A stretch of 64,000 nucleotides of DNA from Alphaproteobacteria bacterium (GTDB lineage Bacteria; Pseudomonadota; Alphaproteobacteria; Micropepsales; Micropepsaceae): contig JANXXU010000006.1 in assembly GCA_025350465.1 (NCBI GenBank), positions 1 through 64,000 on the forward strand. The letters run 5' to 3'. This document shows, one piece after another, positions 34,633 through 43,277 of this stretch; position 1 is the first letter of the stretch; the number at the start of each line of letters is the position of its first letter. Under the pieces are notes generated by a model. The model worked only from the letters and a program-made list of their open reading frames with translations, was not told the DNA's origin and did not search any database. Both the position numbers and the translations under genes were made by a program.

Positions 34633-36461
34633 GAATGCCCTGCTTGTGCGGGTTCAAGAAGAAACTTTTGCATGTCCCAAGCCCCTGTCGGGCAACGCTC
34701 CGCGCACAGACTGCAGTGCAGGCAAAGGTCCTCGTCCTTCACCATCACGCGCCCTGTCTTCAAGATGTCGGAGACATAGAGGTCTTGCGTCGTGTTCTTG
34801 GCGGGCGCAGTCAGGCGCGTGCGCAATTCTTTCTCGTCGCCGTTCGCGGTGAAGGTGATGCAGTCGAGCGGGCAGATGTCCACGCAGGCGTCGCACTCGA
34901 TGCACAGCTGCTTGTTGAACACGGTCTGCACGTCGCAATTCAAGCAGCGCTGCGTCTCGGCGTAGCCGAGCTCGCGATCGAAGCCGAGTTCGACCTCGGC
35001 GCGCACGTCCTTCAGCGCCACCTCGTTCGGCAAATGCGGAACCTTGTAGCGTTTGTCGAGCGCGATATCGTTGTCGTAGCTCCACTCGTGAATGCCCATC
35101 TTCTGGCTCAAGAGATTGACCAGCGGCGGCCGCGGCGCTGCGACGATCTCGCCTTTGCACAGCCGGTCGATCGAGATCGCGGCTTCATGTCCGTGCGCGA
35201 CCGCCCAGATGATGTTCTTCGGACCGAATGCGGAATCGCCGCCGAAGAAGATCTTCGGATGCGTCGAGCCCATCGTCTTCTCGTCGATCTTCGGCATGTG
35301 CCATTTGTCGAATTCGATGCCGATATCGGTTTCGATCCACGGGAACGCGTTCTCTTGTCCGACGGCGACCAGCACGTCGTCGCATTCCATGTGCACGTCC
35401 GGCTCGCCCGATGGCACCAAATTGCGCCGCCCTTTGGCGTCGTACTCCGCCTTGACCTTCTCGAAGGTCATGCCGGTCAGTTTGCCGGCTTTGTTTGTGA
35501 AGGCCTTGGGCACCAGGAAATTGTGGATCGGGATTCCTTCCCGCATCGAGTCTTCTTTTTCCCAAGGGCTGGCTTTCATTTCCTCGAAACCCGAGCGCAC
35601 GACGACGCGCACGTCGTCCCCGCCAAGACGCCGCGACGTACGGCAGCAATCCATCGCCGTGTTGCCGCCGCCGAGCACGATCACCCGCTTGCCGATCTTG
35701 GTCGTGTGGCCGAACGAAACGCTGGCGAGCCAATCGATGCCGATGTGGATATTGGCGGCCGCTTCTTCCCGGCCTGGCAGTTCGAGATTGCGTCCGCGCG
35801 GCGCGCCGCAACCGACGAAGATCGCGTCGTAATTTTCGGCAAGCAGCGCCTTCATGCTCGCAATGCCGTTGCCCATCCGAAGGTCGGGCTCGAGGCCCAG
35901 GATGTAGTCGACCTCTTCGTCGAGCACGCGCTCGGGCAGACGGAATTTCGGAATCTGCGTGCGCATCATTCCGCCGGCCTGCGGGTCTTGATCGTAGAGC
36001 ACCACGCGATAGCCGAGCGGCAGCAGATCGCGCGCGACCGTCAGCGAGGCAGGCCCTGCGCCGATCAGCGCCACGCGCTTGCCATTCTTCTGCGCCGGCA
36101 CCTTCGGCAAGCGATGGCGGATGTCGTCTTTGTTGTCGGCGGCGACGCGCTTCAAGCGGCAGATGGCGACCGGTTGATCTTCTACCCGTCCGCGCCGGCA
36201 CGCCGGCTCGCACGGCCGATCGCAGGTGCGTCCGAGAATTCCCGGAAATACGTTCGACTCCCAGTTGACCATATAGGCATCAGAATAGCGGCCGGCGGCG
36301 ATCAGCCGTATGTATTCGGGGACCGGGGTGTGCGCGGGGCACGCCCATTGGCAGTCGACGACCTTGTGAAAATAGTCCGGGTTGTCGATGTCGGTCGGCT
36401 TCATCCCGGGACGCGCGCCTGCCGGGTTTCCCGCGCGCCCCTCAACCATATCAATCGACAT
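34617..36461 (-). CDS. GltD-like FAD/NAD(P)H oxidoreductase with 4Fe-4S ferredoxin domain (KorC-like)
   Basis: The 614-residue product starts with an Fe-S helical domain of the glutamate synthase small-subunit type: DCQWACPAHTPVPEYI, GRTCDRPCEPACRRG. FAD binding follows with VALIGAGPASLTVARDLLP, and NAD(P) binding with RVIVLGGGNTAMDCCRTSRR. The C-terminal 100 residues hold two 4Fe-4S motifs: CIECDACVDICPLDC and CLHCSLCAERCPTGAW. It would move electrons between NAD(P)H and the ferredoxin or Fe-S centres used by KorAB, which it overlaps. A third subunit of this kind accompanies KorAB in several Alphaproteobacteria. The direction of electron flow is not readable. Confidence 0.88.
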   Translation of the reverse strand: MSIDMVEGRAGNPAGARPGMKPTDIDNPDYFHKVVDCQWACPAHTPVPEYIRLIAAGRYSDAYMVNWESNVFPGILGRTCDRPCEPACRRGRVEDQPVAICRLKRVAADNKDDIRHRLPKVPAQKNGKRVALIGAGPASLTVARDLLPLGYRVVLYDQDPQAGGMMRTQIPKFRLPERVLDEEVDYILGLEPDLRMGNGIASMKALLAENYDAIFVGCGAPRGRNLELPGREEAAANIHIGIDWLASVSFGHTTKIGKRVIVLGGGNTAMDCCRTSRRLGGDDVRVVVRSGFEEMKASPWEKEDSMREGIPIHNFLVPKAFTNKAGKLTGMTFEKVKAEYDAKGRRNLVPSGEPDVHMECDDVLVAVGQENAFPWIETDIGIEFDKWHMPKIDEKTMGSTHPKIFFGGDSAFGPKNIIWAVAHGHEAAISIDRLCKGEIVAAPRPPLVNLLSQKMGIHEWSYDNDIALDKRYKVPHLPNEVALKDVRAEVELGFDRELGYAETQRCLNCDVQTVFNKQLCIECDACVDICPLDCITFTANGDEKELRTRLTAPAKNTTQDLYVSDILKTGRVMVKDEDLCLHCSLCAERCPTGAWDMQKFLLEPAQAGHSCRSR

Positions 36462-36556
36462 GTCTGTCCGAAGTGCCTTTTCAGAGTTGGGCCGGCATCA
36501 TAAGCGCTTCGCCCAACGGTTGTCGTCATCGTGTCATGTTGCAGTGCAAAAATCGT

Positions 36557-37024
36557 TTAATCCTTCGGATCTTGTGTCTTTTCGGACCGCCCAAAAAGCC
36601 AGTGATCGATGCGGGCGCCAATCGTGAGCAAGAGCAAGACGAGCAGGGCGGTTATCACCGCCGGAACCCAGGCACCTAACCCGCACGTAATGCCTAATGC
36701 GGCGGTTACCCAAATCGCCGCCGCCGTATTCAAACGGTGAGGGTGGCCGACTTCGTCGCGCATGATCACGCCGGCGCCCAAGAACGCGACACCCACAAGC
36801 ACGCCTTGGATGACGCGACTGACAGCATCGAGCGGAGTCGTCCGGTTCGGGTCGAAATCGAGGACGGCGAGCGTGACCAAGGCGGCGCCAAGGGCCACCA
36901 GTCCCAGCGTCCGCAGGCCCGCGGGCTTCGCGTGCATGTCGCGGTTGAGACCAATCAGCCCGCCGATCACCGTCGCGGCGCTCAAGCGCAGCGCGAGTTC
37001 GGGGGCTTGATCCAATGGCACCAT
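36557..37024 (-). CDS. MgtC/SapB family membrane protein
   Basis: The 155-residue product has the MgtC pattern. LALRLSAATVIGGLIGLNRD is followed by GLRTLGLVALGAALVTLA, VIQGVLVGVAFLGAGVIMRD and LNTAAAIWVTAALGITCGLG, with about five membrane segments. Family members help bacteria in low magnesium, and some inhibit the F-type ATPase. Lacking the C-terminal ACT-like domain of MgtC proper, it is the short SapB form. GAGGGA precedes the ATG at 37024; an in-frame ATG at 37048 is less well placed. Confidence 0.88.
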   Translation of the reverse strand: MVPLDQAPELALRLSAATVIGGLIGLNRDMHAKPAGLRTLGLVALGAALVTLAVLDFDPNRTTPLDAVSRVIQGVLVGVAFLGAGVIMRDEVGHPHRLNTAAAIWVTAALGITCGLGAWVPAVITALLVLLLLTIGARIDHWLFGRSEKTQDPKD

Positions 37025-37099
37025 CCGCTTTCCCTCAAAGGGACGCACCCTCGGACGCGCGTCAGGAACACAGATGCCAAAACGCGCGGCGACTTGGAA

Positions 37100-38551
37100 C
37101 TAAAATCGACCGCCGGTCCTGAAGCCGCCGCCGAAGCCGCCGCCTGTGCGAAACCCGCCGCCACCCATTCTGGGGATAGACGAAGAGGGCAGATGCATGC
37201 GCGGCATTGAGGAGCCCGGCCAACCGCCGCCGCCCCACGGGCCGCCGTCCCATCCGCCGCGATTGCGGTAGCCGCCCTCGAAGATGCTCCACAGCACCGC
37301 GCCGCCGATGGCGCCGCGAATGATCCCGCCGATCACGTCGCCGACGACCTGGCCTTTGTCGAGTTCGAAGCCGCCCCACGGTTGGTCATATTGCCGGCGG
37401 CGGAAATTGTCGCGCACGCCCTCGAGCTCGCCGCGCCTCCGCGCAACCTCGCGGGCTTCGTCACGAATGCGCGCGACTTCGGCGTCCGCCTTTGTGATGG
37501 CGCGCTGTGCCTCATCGATTTTTTGCACGAGCTTGTCGTCGTCGCCGGTCTTTGTCGCCAGAGCGTCGCGATAAAGCGTCTGCAAATCCTCGCGCGAGAT
37601 CGCTTGAGACAACACGCTTATGGCATCGTCATGAGCTTGGCGGTCGCCCTGCTCGATGAGCGTCGCGCGCTCCTTGTCGAGCGCCGAAAGCGCGGCTTGC
37701 GCGTCGTTCAAGCTCTTCGTTGCCGCATCGAGCGTCGCCCGCGCTTTCGCAAGCTCTTGCTCCATCGGTTTGATGCCCGCTGCTTCCAGTGCCGCTCGTT
37801 CGATGCGTTCGAGTGCTTGGTGCTCCGCATCGAGCTCTTTCCCTCGCTGAGCGGCATTTTCGCGCAGGCGCAGCGGGATCTCGTTCAGCATCGCGTAGTT
37901 CGGTCGCGCCGCGTCGTAACCGACCAAGCGGGCGACCCAGCGATCCATCGCGCGAACGAAATTGTTCGCGGCCGCGTATGACGCCGTGCCGAAGCCGCGC
38001 TTCCACAGATACATGAACAGCGGATCGGCCTCGTAGGGTTTTCGCTTTGTCTCGCGATCAGCCTCGGCCTGCTTGGCCTTGTCGTCGGATGCTTGCGCGA
38101 TCTTGGCGATCGCTTCGACGCGCGCGTGCTGTGCCTTCCAGCCGTCGTCGTCGGCGATTTGTCTCTCGACCTGCGCCGTCAGCGCGGCGATCGGCGCACC
38201 GGCCTTTTCGACGGCTTCCGTTTGCGCGCGATGCAACGTCTCGGCGTCACGCACTTTTTGGCTGGCGCCAGCGTGGCGGATCAGCAATTGATCGAGCTTC
38301 GCCTTCTGCACGCGCATGAGTTCCACTGCGCGACGCTCGGCCGCGTCGAGTTCGCCCACGATGTCGTTGCGCATGATAGCGTCGAGGCGCACCAGCGCCA
38401 GCGCGCGATAGCTCTCAGCGAGTTGCCGCCGCTGACGCTCTGCTTCGTCCGTTGCCGAACGTAACACACTGCCGAGCTGCGTCTCGTTCGAGCGCACACC
38501 CGAAATCGCGTCTTCGACGGAGGAGAGCGCTTCGCGGCCTGAAACGAACAT
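37100..38551 (-). CDS. Coiled-coil protein with C-terminal membrane segment and glycine-rich tail
   Basis: The 483-residue product is highly helical and charged over most of its length, with long coiled-coil stretches (about 40-180 and 235-390) rich in Ala, Glu, Arg and Gln. A hydrophobic glycine-containing segment (VVGDVIGGIIRGAIGGAVLW, about 400-420) is followed by a tail of about 60 residues dominated by Gly with Trp, Phe and Arg, ending in FGGGFRTGGRF. No enzyme motif is visible. It is the last gene of a three-gene operon, six bases after the DUF6384-like gene. A scaffold or membrane-associated structural role is a guess. Confidence 0.6.
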   Translation of the reverse strand: MFVSGREALSSVEDAISGVRSNETQLGSVLRSATDEAERQRRQLAESYRALALVRLDAIMRNDIVGELDAAERRAVELMRVQKAKLDQLLIRHAGASQKVRDAETLHRAQTEAVEKAGAPIAALTAQVERQIADDDGWKAQHARVEAIAKIAQASDDKAKQAEADRETKRKPYEADPLFMYLWKRGFGTASYAAANNFVRAMDRWVARLVGYDAARPNYAMLNEIPLRLRENAAQRGKELDAEHQALERIERAALEAAGIKPMEQELAKARATLDAATKSLNDAQAALSALDKERATLIEQGDRQAHDDAISVLSQAISREDLQTLYRDALATKTGDDDKLVQKIDEAQRAITKADAEVARIRDEAREVARRRGELEGVRDNFRRRQYDQPWGGFELDKGQVVGDVIGGIIRGAIGGAVLWSIFEGGYRNRGGWDGGPWGGGGWPGSSMPRMHLPSSSIPRMGGGGFRTGGGFGGGFRTGGRF

Positions 38552-38556
38552 CGCCC

Positions 38557-39513
38557 TCACCAAGACGTAATCGTGCCGCCCATGACGGGCATGACGTAGC
38601 GGACCTGAAGTTCGCCGCGCAGCTTGTGGCCGACCAGGCGATTTTCAATGATGCCGTCGTCCATCTTGTCGCGCTTCACGGCTTCGAAGACGGCCTCGCT
38701 GACACGCACGCCCCAGCTCTTCAGCTTGTAGGTTCGGCTATCTTCTTCGCTGACGATGTCCATCGGCAAAACGCGACCGTCGGCGCCGATCGCTTCGACG
38801 ATCAGATAGTAGTTGCGCGCGCCTTCGTTGGTGCTCGGGATGCGAAAGACCCCGGAGTCCTCGTCGGGACTCGAGACGACCATCAGGTCGTAGGTCTGAA
38901 CAAGCTTCGTTTCGAGCGCGCCGAGAGAAGCGACCGCCCGGCGTGCGCTATCGGCCTCGCCGCGCGCCAATGCAGCTTTTCCATCGGCCAGAATTTGCGC
39001 CGCCTGCGTTCGTGCATCGTCGACCTTGGCATCGCGCAACACGGCGGCGTAAGCGGTGTCGAGGGACTTCGGCAAGGTCTCGCTAAGTTCGATGCGGGAA
39101 TCTTCGGCCGCGACAAGGCGCGGCCGCTCGATCCCGAAATAATATCCGCCCCACACCAGCATGAGGGCGAGAACGACGGAGAACACACGCGCCACGATGC
39201 GACTTCGATGGACCCAAAGCGTCGCCAGCGTGACATTCAGACCGGGTTTCGGCGGTGTATAGACGAAACGGCTGTCCTTCAGCGCCTTGATGCCGTCGTC
39301 GATAACGCGGTCCGGCACCTCGATGCCTTGGCCCTTGTAGATTTCGCGAAGGCGATCGCGCAGCGCCTCGTCACGCGAGCCTTGTTCCAGCTCGCGCTCG
39401 ACCAACAACTCACGATGGCGGATGGTATCGACCACATCCATCGCCATCATCAGCTCGTCGAGCTTCTGCGGCGTTGGGGGTGCGGCGACAGTTGCGGCAA
39501 GCGCGCCCGACAT
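38557..39513 (-). CDS. DUF6384-like single-pass membrane protein
   Basis: The 318-residue product has a cytoplasmic N-terminal part (1-100) with KLDELMMAMDVVDTIRHREL and a lysine/aspartate-rich stretch. One membrane helix follows near 110-128 (VFSVVLALMLVWGGYYFGIE), then a helical region and a C-terminal domain with YYLIVEAIGADGRVLPMDIV and SWGVRVSEAVFEAVKRDKM. It resembles proteins annotated as DUF6384, a family without known function. Its ATG shares one base with the stop of the TelA-like gene (TAATG), so translation is coupled. Confidence 0.6.
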   Translation of the reverse strand: MSGALAATVAAPPTPQKLDELMMAMDVVDTIRHRELLVERELEQGSRDEALRDRLREIYKGQGIEVPDRVIDDGIKALKDSRFVYTPPKPGLNVTLATLWVHRSRIVARVFSVVLALMLVWGGYYFGIERPRLVAAEDSRIELSETLPKSLDTAYAAVLRDAKVDDARTQAAQILADGKAALARGEADSARRAVASLGALETKLVQTYDLMVVSSPDEDSGVFRIPSTNEGARNYYLIVEAIGADGRVLPMDIVSEEDSRTYKLKSWGVRVSEAVFEAVKRDKMDDGIIENRLVGHKLRGELQVRYVMPVMGGTITSW

Positions 39514-40691
39514 TAGGGGTTAAAGGCCTTGCCTTGCGCGACGAGCTTGGCGATGCGTTTCTTGCCGTCCTCGACCGCATCGCGAATCTCGGCCGAGTTT
39601 TGCGTCGCCAGCTTGCGCATCTCTTCGATGATCTCGCGCGACTTCTCTTGGAAATTGACGACGGACTCGACGAGCTTCTTGACCGCGTCGGCGCGGATCG
39701 TCGGACCGTAGCCCGCGCGCACCGCGGCTTCCTGAACCTTGTCGCCGATTTCGGACAAGACCTCGATCGAACGCGACACGCCTTCTTTCATCGCGTTCAG
39801 GGTTTGCGTCGATTCGTTCAAGCCGAACATGCCCGTGAACGACGCCTTGAGCGCGGTCAGCACCGTGTCGTTGGTCGAGAAGAAGGCGACGGCTTGCGCA
39901 TAGACGCGCTCCTTGGCGCTCGTCGTTTGCAGCAGGCGCGCCATGATCACTTCCGACGTGTTGTAGCCGATCGTCAAATTGTCGGAGATGTCCTTGGCGA
40001 TTTGATAGCGCTTGTCCTCGTCTTGCGTCTGGCGCAACACCTCGTCGCGCACGAGCTCCAGTTTCGCCCGCTCGGCGGGCTCGGTGCCGGAGAAAGTTGC
40101 GACCGCATCGGCGGCCTTGTTCAGGCGATCCTTCGCCACCGAAAGTGCCGCCTCGGCCTTCTTCAAAACTTCAAGCGCCAAGACTTCTGCTTGCTTCAAG
40201 GCGCCACGGAAATCGCGATAGGCATCCAGGATCTTGGCCTCGCGTTCGATCTGGTTCCTGGTTTCCTTGGTGACGCTTAAATAGATCGTGCGGATCTTGT
40301 CGAACCGGTCGGCGATGTCGCCGCGCGAGATCTTCATCCACGCATTGGTGGCGCGTTCCCACATGCTCAATTTGCCGTCGGCGATCTGATCGACGAGCGC
40401 CTTGGAATCGTCGCGGATCGAGTTGAAGCCCTCGGTGATCTGGCGATAGCGGTCGCCGATCTGCATGCCCGAAATCTGATCGCGCACGACCTCGTTGAAG
40501 ACGGAGGCTTGCCCCAGTGTTCGGGCAATGACGGTGATGCGGTCGGTATCGAGATCGGAAATCTGCTGGAGGAGGCCGTTGATCGGCGCGTCCTCGACCT
40601 TGGCCGGCATCAGCCCCATGTCGCGCAAGCTGCCGACCGCGCGATCCAAATACTGCATAGGCGTTTTGACGACGACGTCCGGCACCGGCAT
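39513..40691 (-). CDS. TelA-like (toxic anion resistance family) helical protein
   Basis: The 392-residue product is almost wholly alpha-helical. Its C-terminal two thirds (DNLTIGYNTSEVIMARLLQT, VYAQAVAFFSTNDTVLTALK, LNAMKEGVSRSIEVLSEIGD, VVNFQEKSREIIEEMRKLA) have the pattern of the TelA/KlaA toxic-anion resistance family. TelA proteins in other bacteria are often next to TerD-type stress genes; here the partners are a DUF6384-like membrane protein and a glycine-rich coiled-coil protein. It is the first gene of that operon. The start at 40691 is chosen because the sequence upstream loses coding character. Family assignment is moderate. Confidence 0.6.
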   Translation of the reverse strand: MPVPDVVVKTPMQYLDRAVGSLRDMGLMPAKVEDAPINGLLQQISDLDTDRITVIARTLGQASVFNEVVRDQISGMQIGDRYRQITEGFNSIRDDSKALVDQIADGKLSMWERATNAWMKISRGDIADRFDKIRTIYLSVTKETRNQIEREAKILDAYRDFRGALKQAEVLALEVLKKAEAALSVAKDRLNKAADAVATFSGTEPAERAKLELVRDEVLRQTQDEDKRYQIAKDISDNLTIGYNTSEVIMARLLQTTSAKERVYAQAVAFFSTNDTVLTALKASFTGMFGLNESTQTLNAMKEGVSRSIEVLSEIGDKVQEAAVRAGYGPTIRADAVKKLVESVVNFQEKSREIIEEMRKLATQNSAEIRDAVEDGKKRIAKLVAQGKAFNP

Positions 40692-40949
40692 CCCTCCAGC
40701 CACCCAATGGCGCAAGCCCTCATGTGGAATGCCGGGACGCCTGCGACAAGACGTCCCCGGGGGAAGCGGGCCATGAAATTTCAAGTGACCGCCGCCACGA
40801 TTCCGCCGCAAACCCCCATCCTTACGCGCAAGCCTCTGTCCCCCGGCGAGTTCGCGGGCGCGGGGGAGTATTCTGCAGCCGCTCCGCACCTTACTAATCT
40901 GATTCCGCACCAACTTAGATCACCAGAACGCAGATATTGTGAGGTGCCC

Positions 40950-41732
40950 GTGATTGCCGCCGGTCATGTCAAATTTCCTGAGATGAGGGGGTCGCTCGTT
41001 CTCTACATTCGCGACTTTGCGGACCCCGAACACGTGCGGAGAGTTTGGGTTGAGGGCCACATTGATCCGAATGTCGTGGACAGCTTCGATAATGCTTGTG
41101 ACGAACTCTACGATAGCTTGGGGGTTTATCCAGACCCCAGGGAGTCCGTGGGATATCAATTGAAGGACGCCGAGGAAGCGAGTGCTCTGAAGTTATTCTT
41201 CGATCGGTTGGATCATTTCTCAGTTCGATATCCAGGTAACGCCGTCAATCAGTTGAGCACACAATCTCACGAGTGGAAGGGCGTACAAGCCGCCGCGGAA
41301 GGGTTCTTGGCCGTTGTTAAACCCGATGTCGTAGCCTCTGCGGAAACGCGTGCCGGTGTCGCCAAGACATTAGAAGCGCCTTCGCGCTTGCGCGGTTACA
41401 GTGTCGTCTTCGAAGACGATGGAGATACTGGTTATTTTTATGCGCTCATTTCAGAAAAGCGGGCGGATCCTGGGATCGTTGACGCAATGTTGATCTACAA
41501 TGTTGCGTCGGTGCCCGCGGCCGAACACCTTGGTCATGTGCAGTTAATATGGTCAGCAGACGGACTCAAGGCGGCCTTGTTGATCAACGAACATATGCAT
41601 GGAGTTTTCGATTTTGAAATGCGGCGAGGTTATTGTCGGACGAATTTTCCACCGCCGAAAGGGGAGTGGGCTAGGTTCGATCATTCGTGGAACGACGCTG
41701 GATTTAGGCTTTTTGGGATCGCCGGCAAATGA
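40950..41732 (+). CDS. SCO4402-like plus DUF2251-like two-domain protein
   Basis: The 260-residue product joins two small domains. Residues about 5-100 (VKFPEMRGSLVLYIRDFADP, RRVWVEGHIDPNVVDSFDNA) resemble the SCO4402 family. From about residue 145 (RGYSVVFEDDGDTGYFYALI, VQLIWSADGLKAALLINEHM, FDFEMRRGYCRTNFPPPKGE) it resembles DUF2251. Both families are uncharacterised and often sit in polymorphic-toxin or accessory settings, so an immunity role is possible. The GTG at 40950 has TGAGG five to six bases upstream. An ATG at 40773 also has a good site but would add 59 residues without domain character. Base composition is lower in GC than flanking genes, which suggests transfer. Confidence 0.6.
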   Translation: MIAAGHVKFPEMRGSLVLYIRDFADPEHVRRVWVEGHIDPNVVDSFDNACDELYDSLGVYPDPRESVGYQLKDAEEASALKLFFDRLDHFSVRYPGNAVNQLSTQSHEWKGVQAAAEGFLAVVKPDVVASAETRAGVAKTLEAPSRLRGYSVVFEDDGDTGYFYALISEKRADPGIVDAMLIYNVASVPAAEHLGHVQLIWSADGLKAALLINEHMHGVFDFEMRRGYCRTNFPPPKGEWARFDHSWNDAGFRLFGIAGK

Positions 41733-41759
41733 TGTTCACACTCGATTGACTCGACTGAG

Positions 41760-43277
41760 TCACGTTCTAGCGGTCAATTTCGCGCGTAGCGCCGCGCTCA
41801 AGGTTTTCGGATCGCCCGCGCCGAAGACGTAGCGGTCAGGCCGCACCAGCACCGCTGGCGCACCCGTCTCCTCTAACCACGCATTGAGTCGACCGCTCTC
41901 GTCGCTGACGTCGCGGTCGAGGATGATCCGCTTTACGGTGGTTGGCCAATCGATGGTGTCTCGCGCATCTCCATCGCGTGCGATCAGCCAAAATCCCGGC
42001 CCCAGCAAATCGTCAAGCCGTCCGCAAATGCCGCTCGACGTGCAGGCTTGCATTGCTTGCGGAAACAATTCGCCGGTGCGCGGCCCCTCGATCAGGCAGC
42101 CCGCCTTCAATCCGCCGAGGTCAGGGGGCGGCGGGTCGTCGGCATTGCCGCGCGCCCCGCGCCCCGCAAGCATCCCTTGATCACGCTCGACGGCGGCGGC
42201 TTCGTCGAGCGCGCACACCACGCGTCCCATGAAGATGGCGGTCTCGATGATCGCGCGTACATGCGGTTCGCGCTCTTGCTGATAGCTGTCGAGCAACGCG
42301 GGCGTCGCCTCGCCACGAAGAACGCATGCCAGCCGCCACGCAAGGTTGTCGACATCGCGAATGCCCGAACACATGCCTTGACCCAGGAACGGCGGCATCT
42401 GATGCGCCGCGTCGCCGGCAAGTAGAACCGATTCTTTGCGCCAGCTCTTAGCCACCAGCCCGTGAAAGCGATAGACGGCTTTGCGCACGACGCGCGCCTG
42501 ACCCGGCCGCACCCATGGCCTGAGCAATTTCTCGATGCGTGCATCGTCGAGCATCACGTCGGCGTTTTCGTCAGGCAGGAGCATGAATTCCCAGCGCCGC
42601 CGCATCGGCGCCATCGGCATCACTGTCGTCGGCCGCTTGGGATCGCAGAGTTGTAGTCCGTACGGCGGCAAACCCTCTTCGTCGTCGACGACGGTATCGA
42701 TAACCAGCCACGGCTCGTCGAAACCGTAGTCGTCCAGTTCGCCGTCGATGGCACGCCGCACCACACTGCCGCCGCCGTCCGCGCCAACGAGGAAACGCGT
42801 GCGCACACGCGTCTCGATGCCGCTGTCATCCTTGATGCGCGCAATCACGCCGGACGCGTCGTTCGCCTCGATTGCGGCAAGCGACACGCCGAGCCGAACG
42901 TCGATAGTCGAAAATTCGGCGACGCGCGTGCGCAGCGCCTCTTCGAGCGCCGGCTGATGGAACATGTAGCTCGGCGCCCAGCCCGACGGCGTCGTCACGC
43001 CTTCCTGCTTGAAGCGCATCAGGATTTGCCCGTCGGCGCTGCGAAATTCATACGCCTTCATCGCGCGCGTCGACGGCAGCACCTGTTCCGCGATGCCGAG
43101 GCGTTGCCACACCCGCATGATCTCGTGATCGAAATGCGCGGCACGCGGTTGCAGATAGATTTCGCGCTCCTTGTCGATCGCAATGGCACGCACGCCATAG
43201 AGGCCGAGGAAGGCCGCCAGCGTTTCGCCCGTCGGCCCGAAGCCGGCGATCAGCACGTCCGTTTCAATCGTGCGCAT
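41760..43277 (-). CDS. FAD-dependent aromatic monooxygenase, MhpA-like
   Basis: The 505-residue flavoprotein hydroxylase has an N-terminal FAD motif (VLIAGFGPTGETLAAFLGLY), the FAD/NADPH DG motif (TRFLVGADGGGSVVRRAIDG) and the GD motif (VLLAGDAAHQMPPFLGQGM). This group uses NADPH and O2 to hydroxylate phenolic acids such as 3-(3-hydroxyphenyl)propionate. Its ATG overlaps the stop of the fumarylacetoacetate-hydrolase-like gene (TGATG). Placed with an extradiol dioxygenase and a hydrolase, it should supply the catechol that is then cleaved. The true substrate is uncertain. Confidence 0.88.
   Translation of the reverse strand: MRTIETDVLIAGFGPTGETLAAFLGLYGVRAIAIDKEREIYLQPRAAHFDHEIMRVWQRLGIAEQVLPSTRAMKAYEFRSADGQILMRFKQEGVTTPSGWAPSYMFHQPALEEALRTRVAEFSTIDVRLGVSLAAIEANDASGVIARIKDDSGIETRVRTRFLVGADGGGSVVRRAIDGELDDYGFDEPWLVIDTVVDDEEGLPPYGLQLCDPKRPTTVMPMAPMRRRWEFMLLPDENADVMLDDARIEKLLRPWVRPGQARVVRKAVYRFHGLVAKSWRKESVLLAGDAAHQMPPFLGQGMCSGIRDVDNLAWRLACVLRGEATPALLDSYQQEREPHVRAIIETAIFMGRVVCALDEAAAVERDQGMLAGRGARGNADDPPPPDLGGLKAGCLIEGPRTGELFPQAMQACTSSGICGRLDDLLGPGFWLIARDGDARDTIDWPTTVKRIILDRDVSDESGRLNAWLEETGAPAVLVRPDRYVFGAGDPKTLSAALRAKLTART

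Noticed and set aside
34635-36503. 622-codon open frame antisense to the GltD-like flavoprotein gene
   Set aside because: The sense product has FAD, NAD(P) and Fe-S motifs in the right order; the antisense frame has none.
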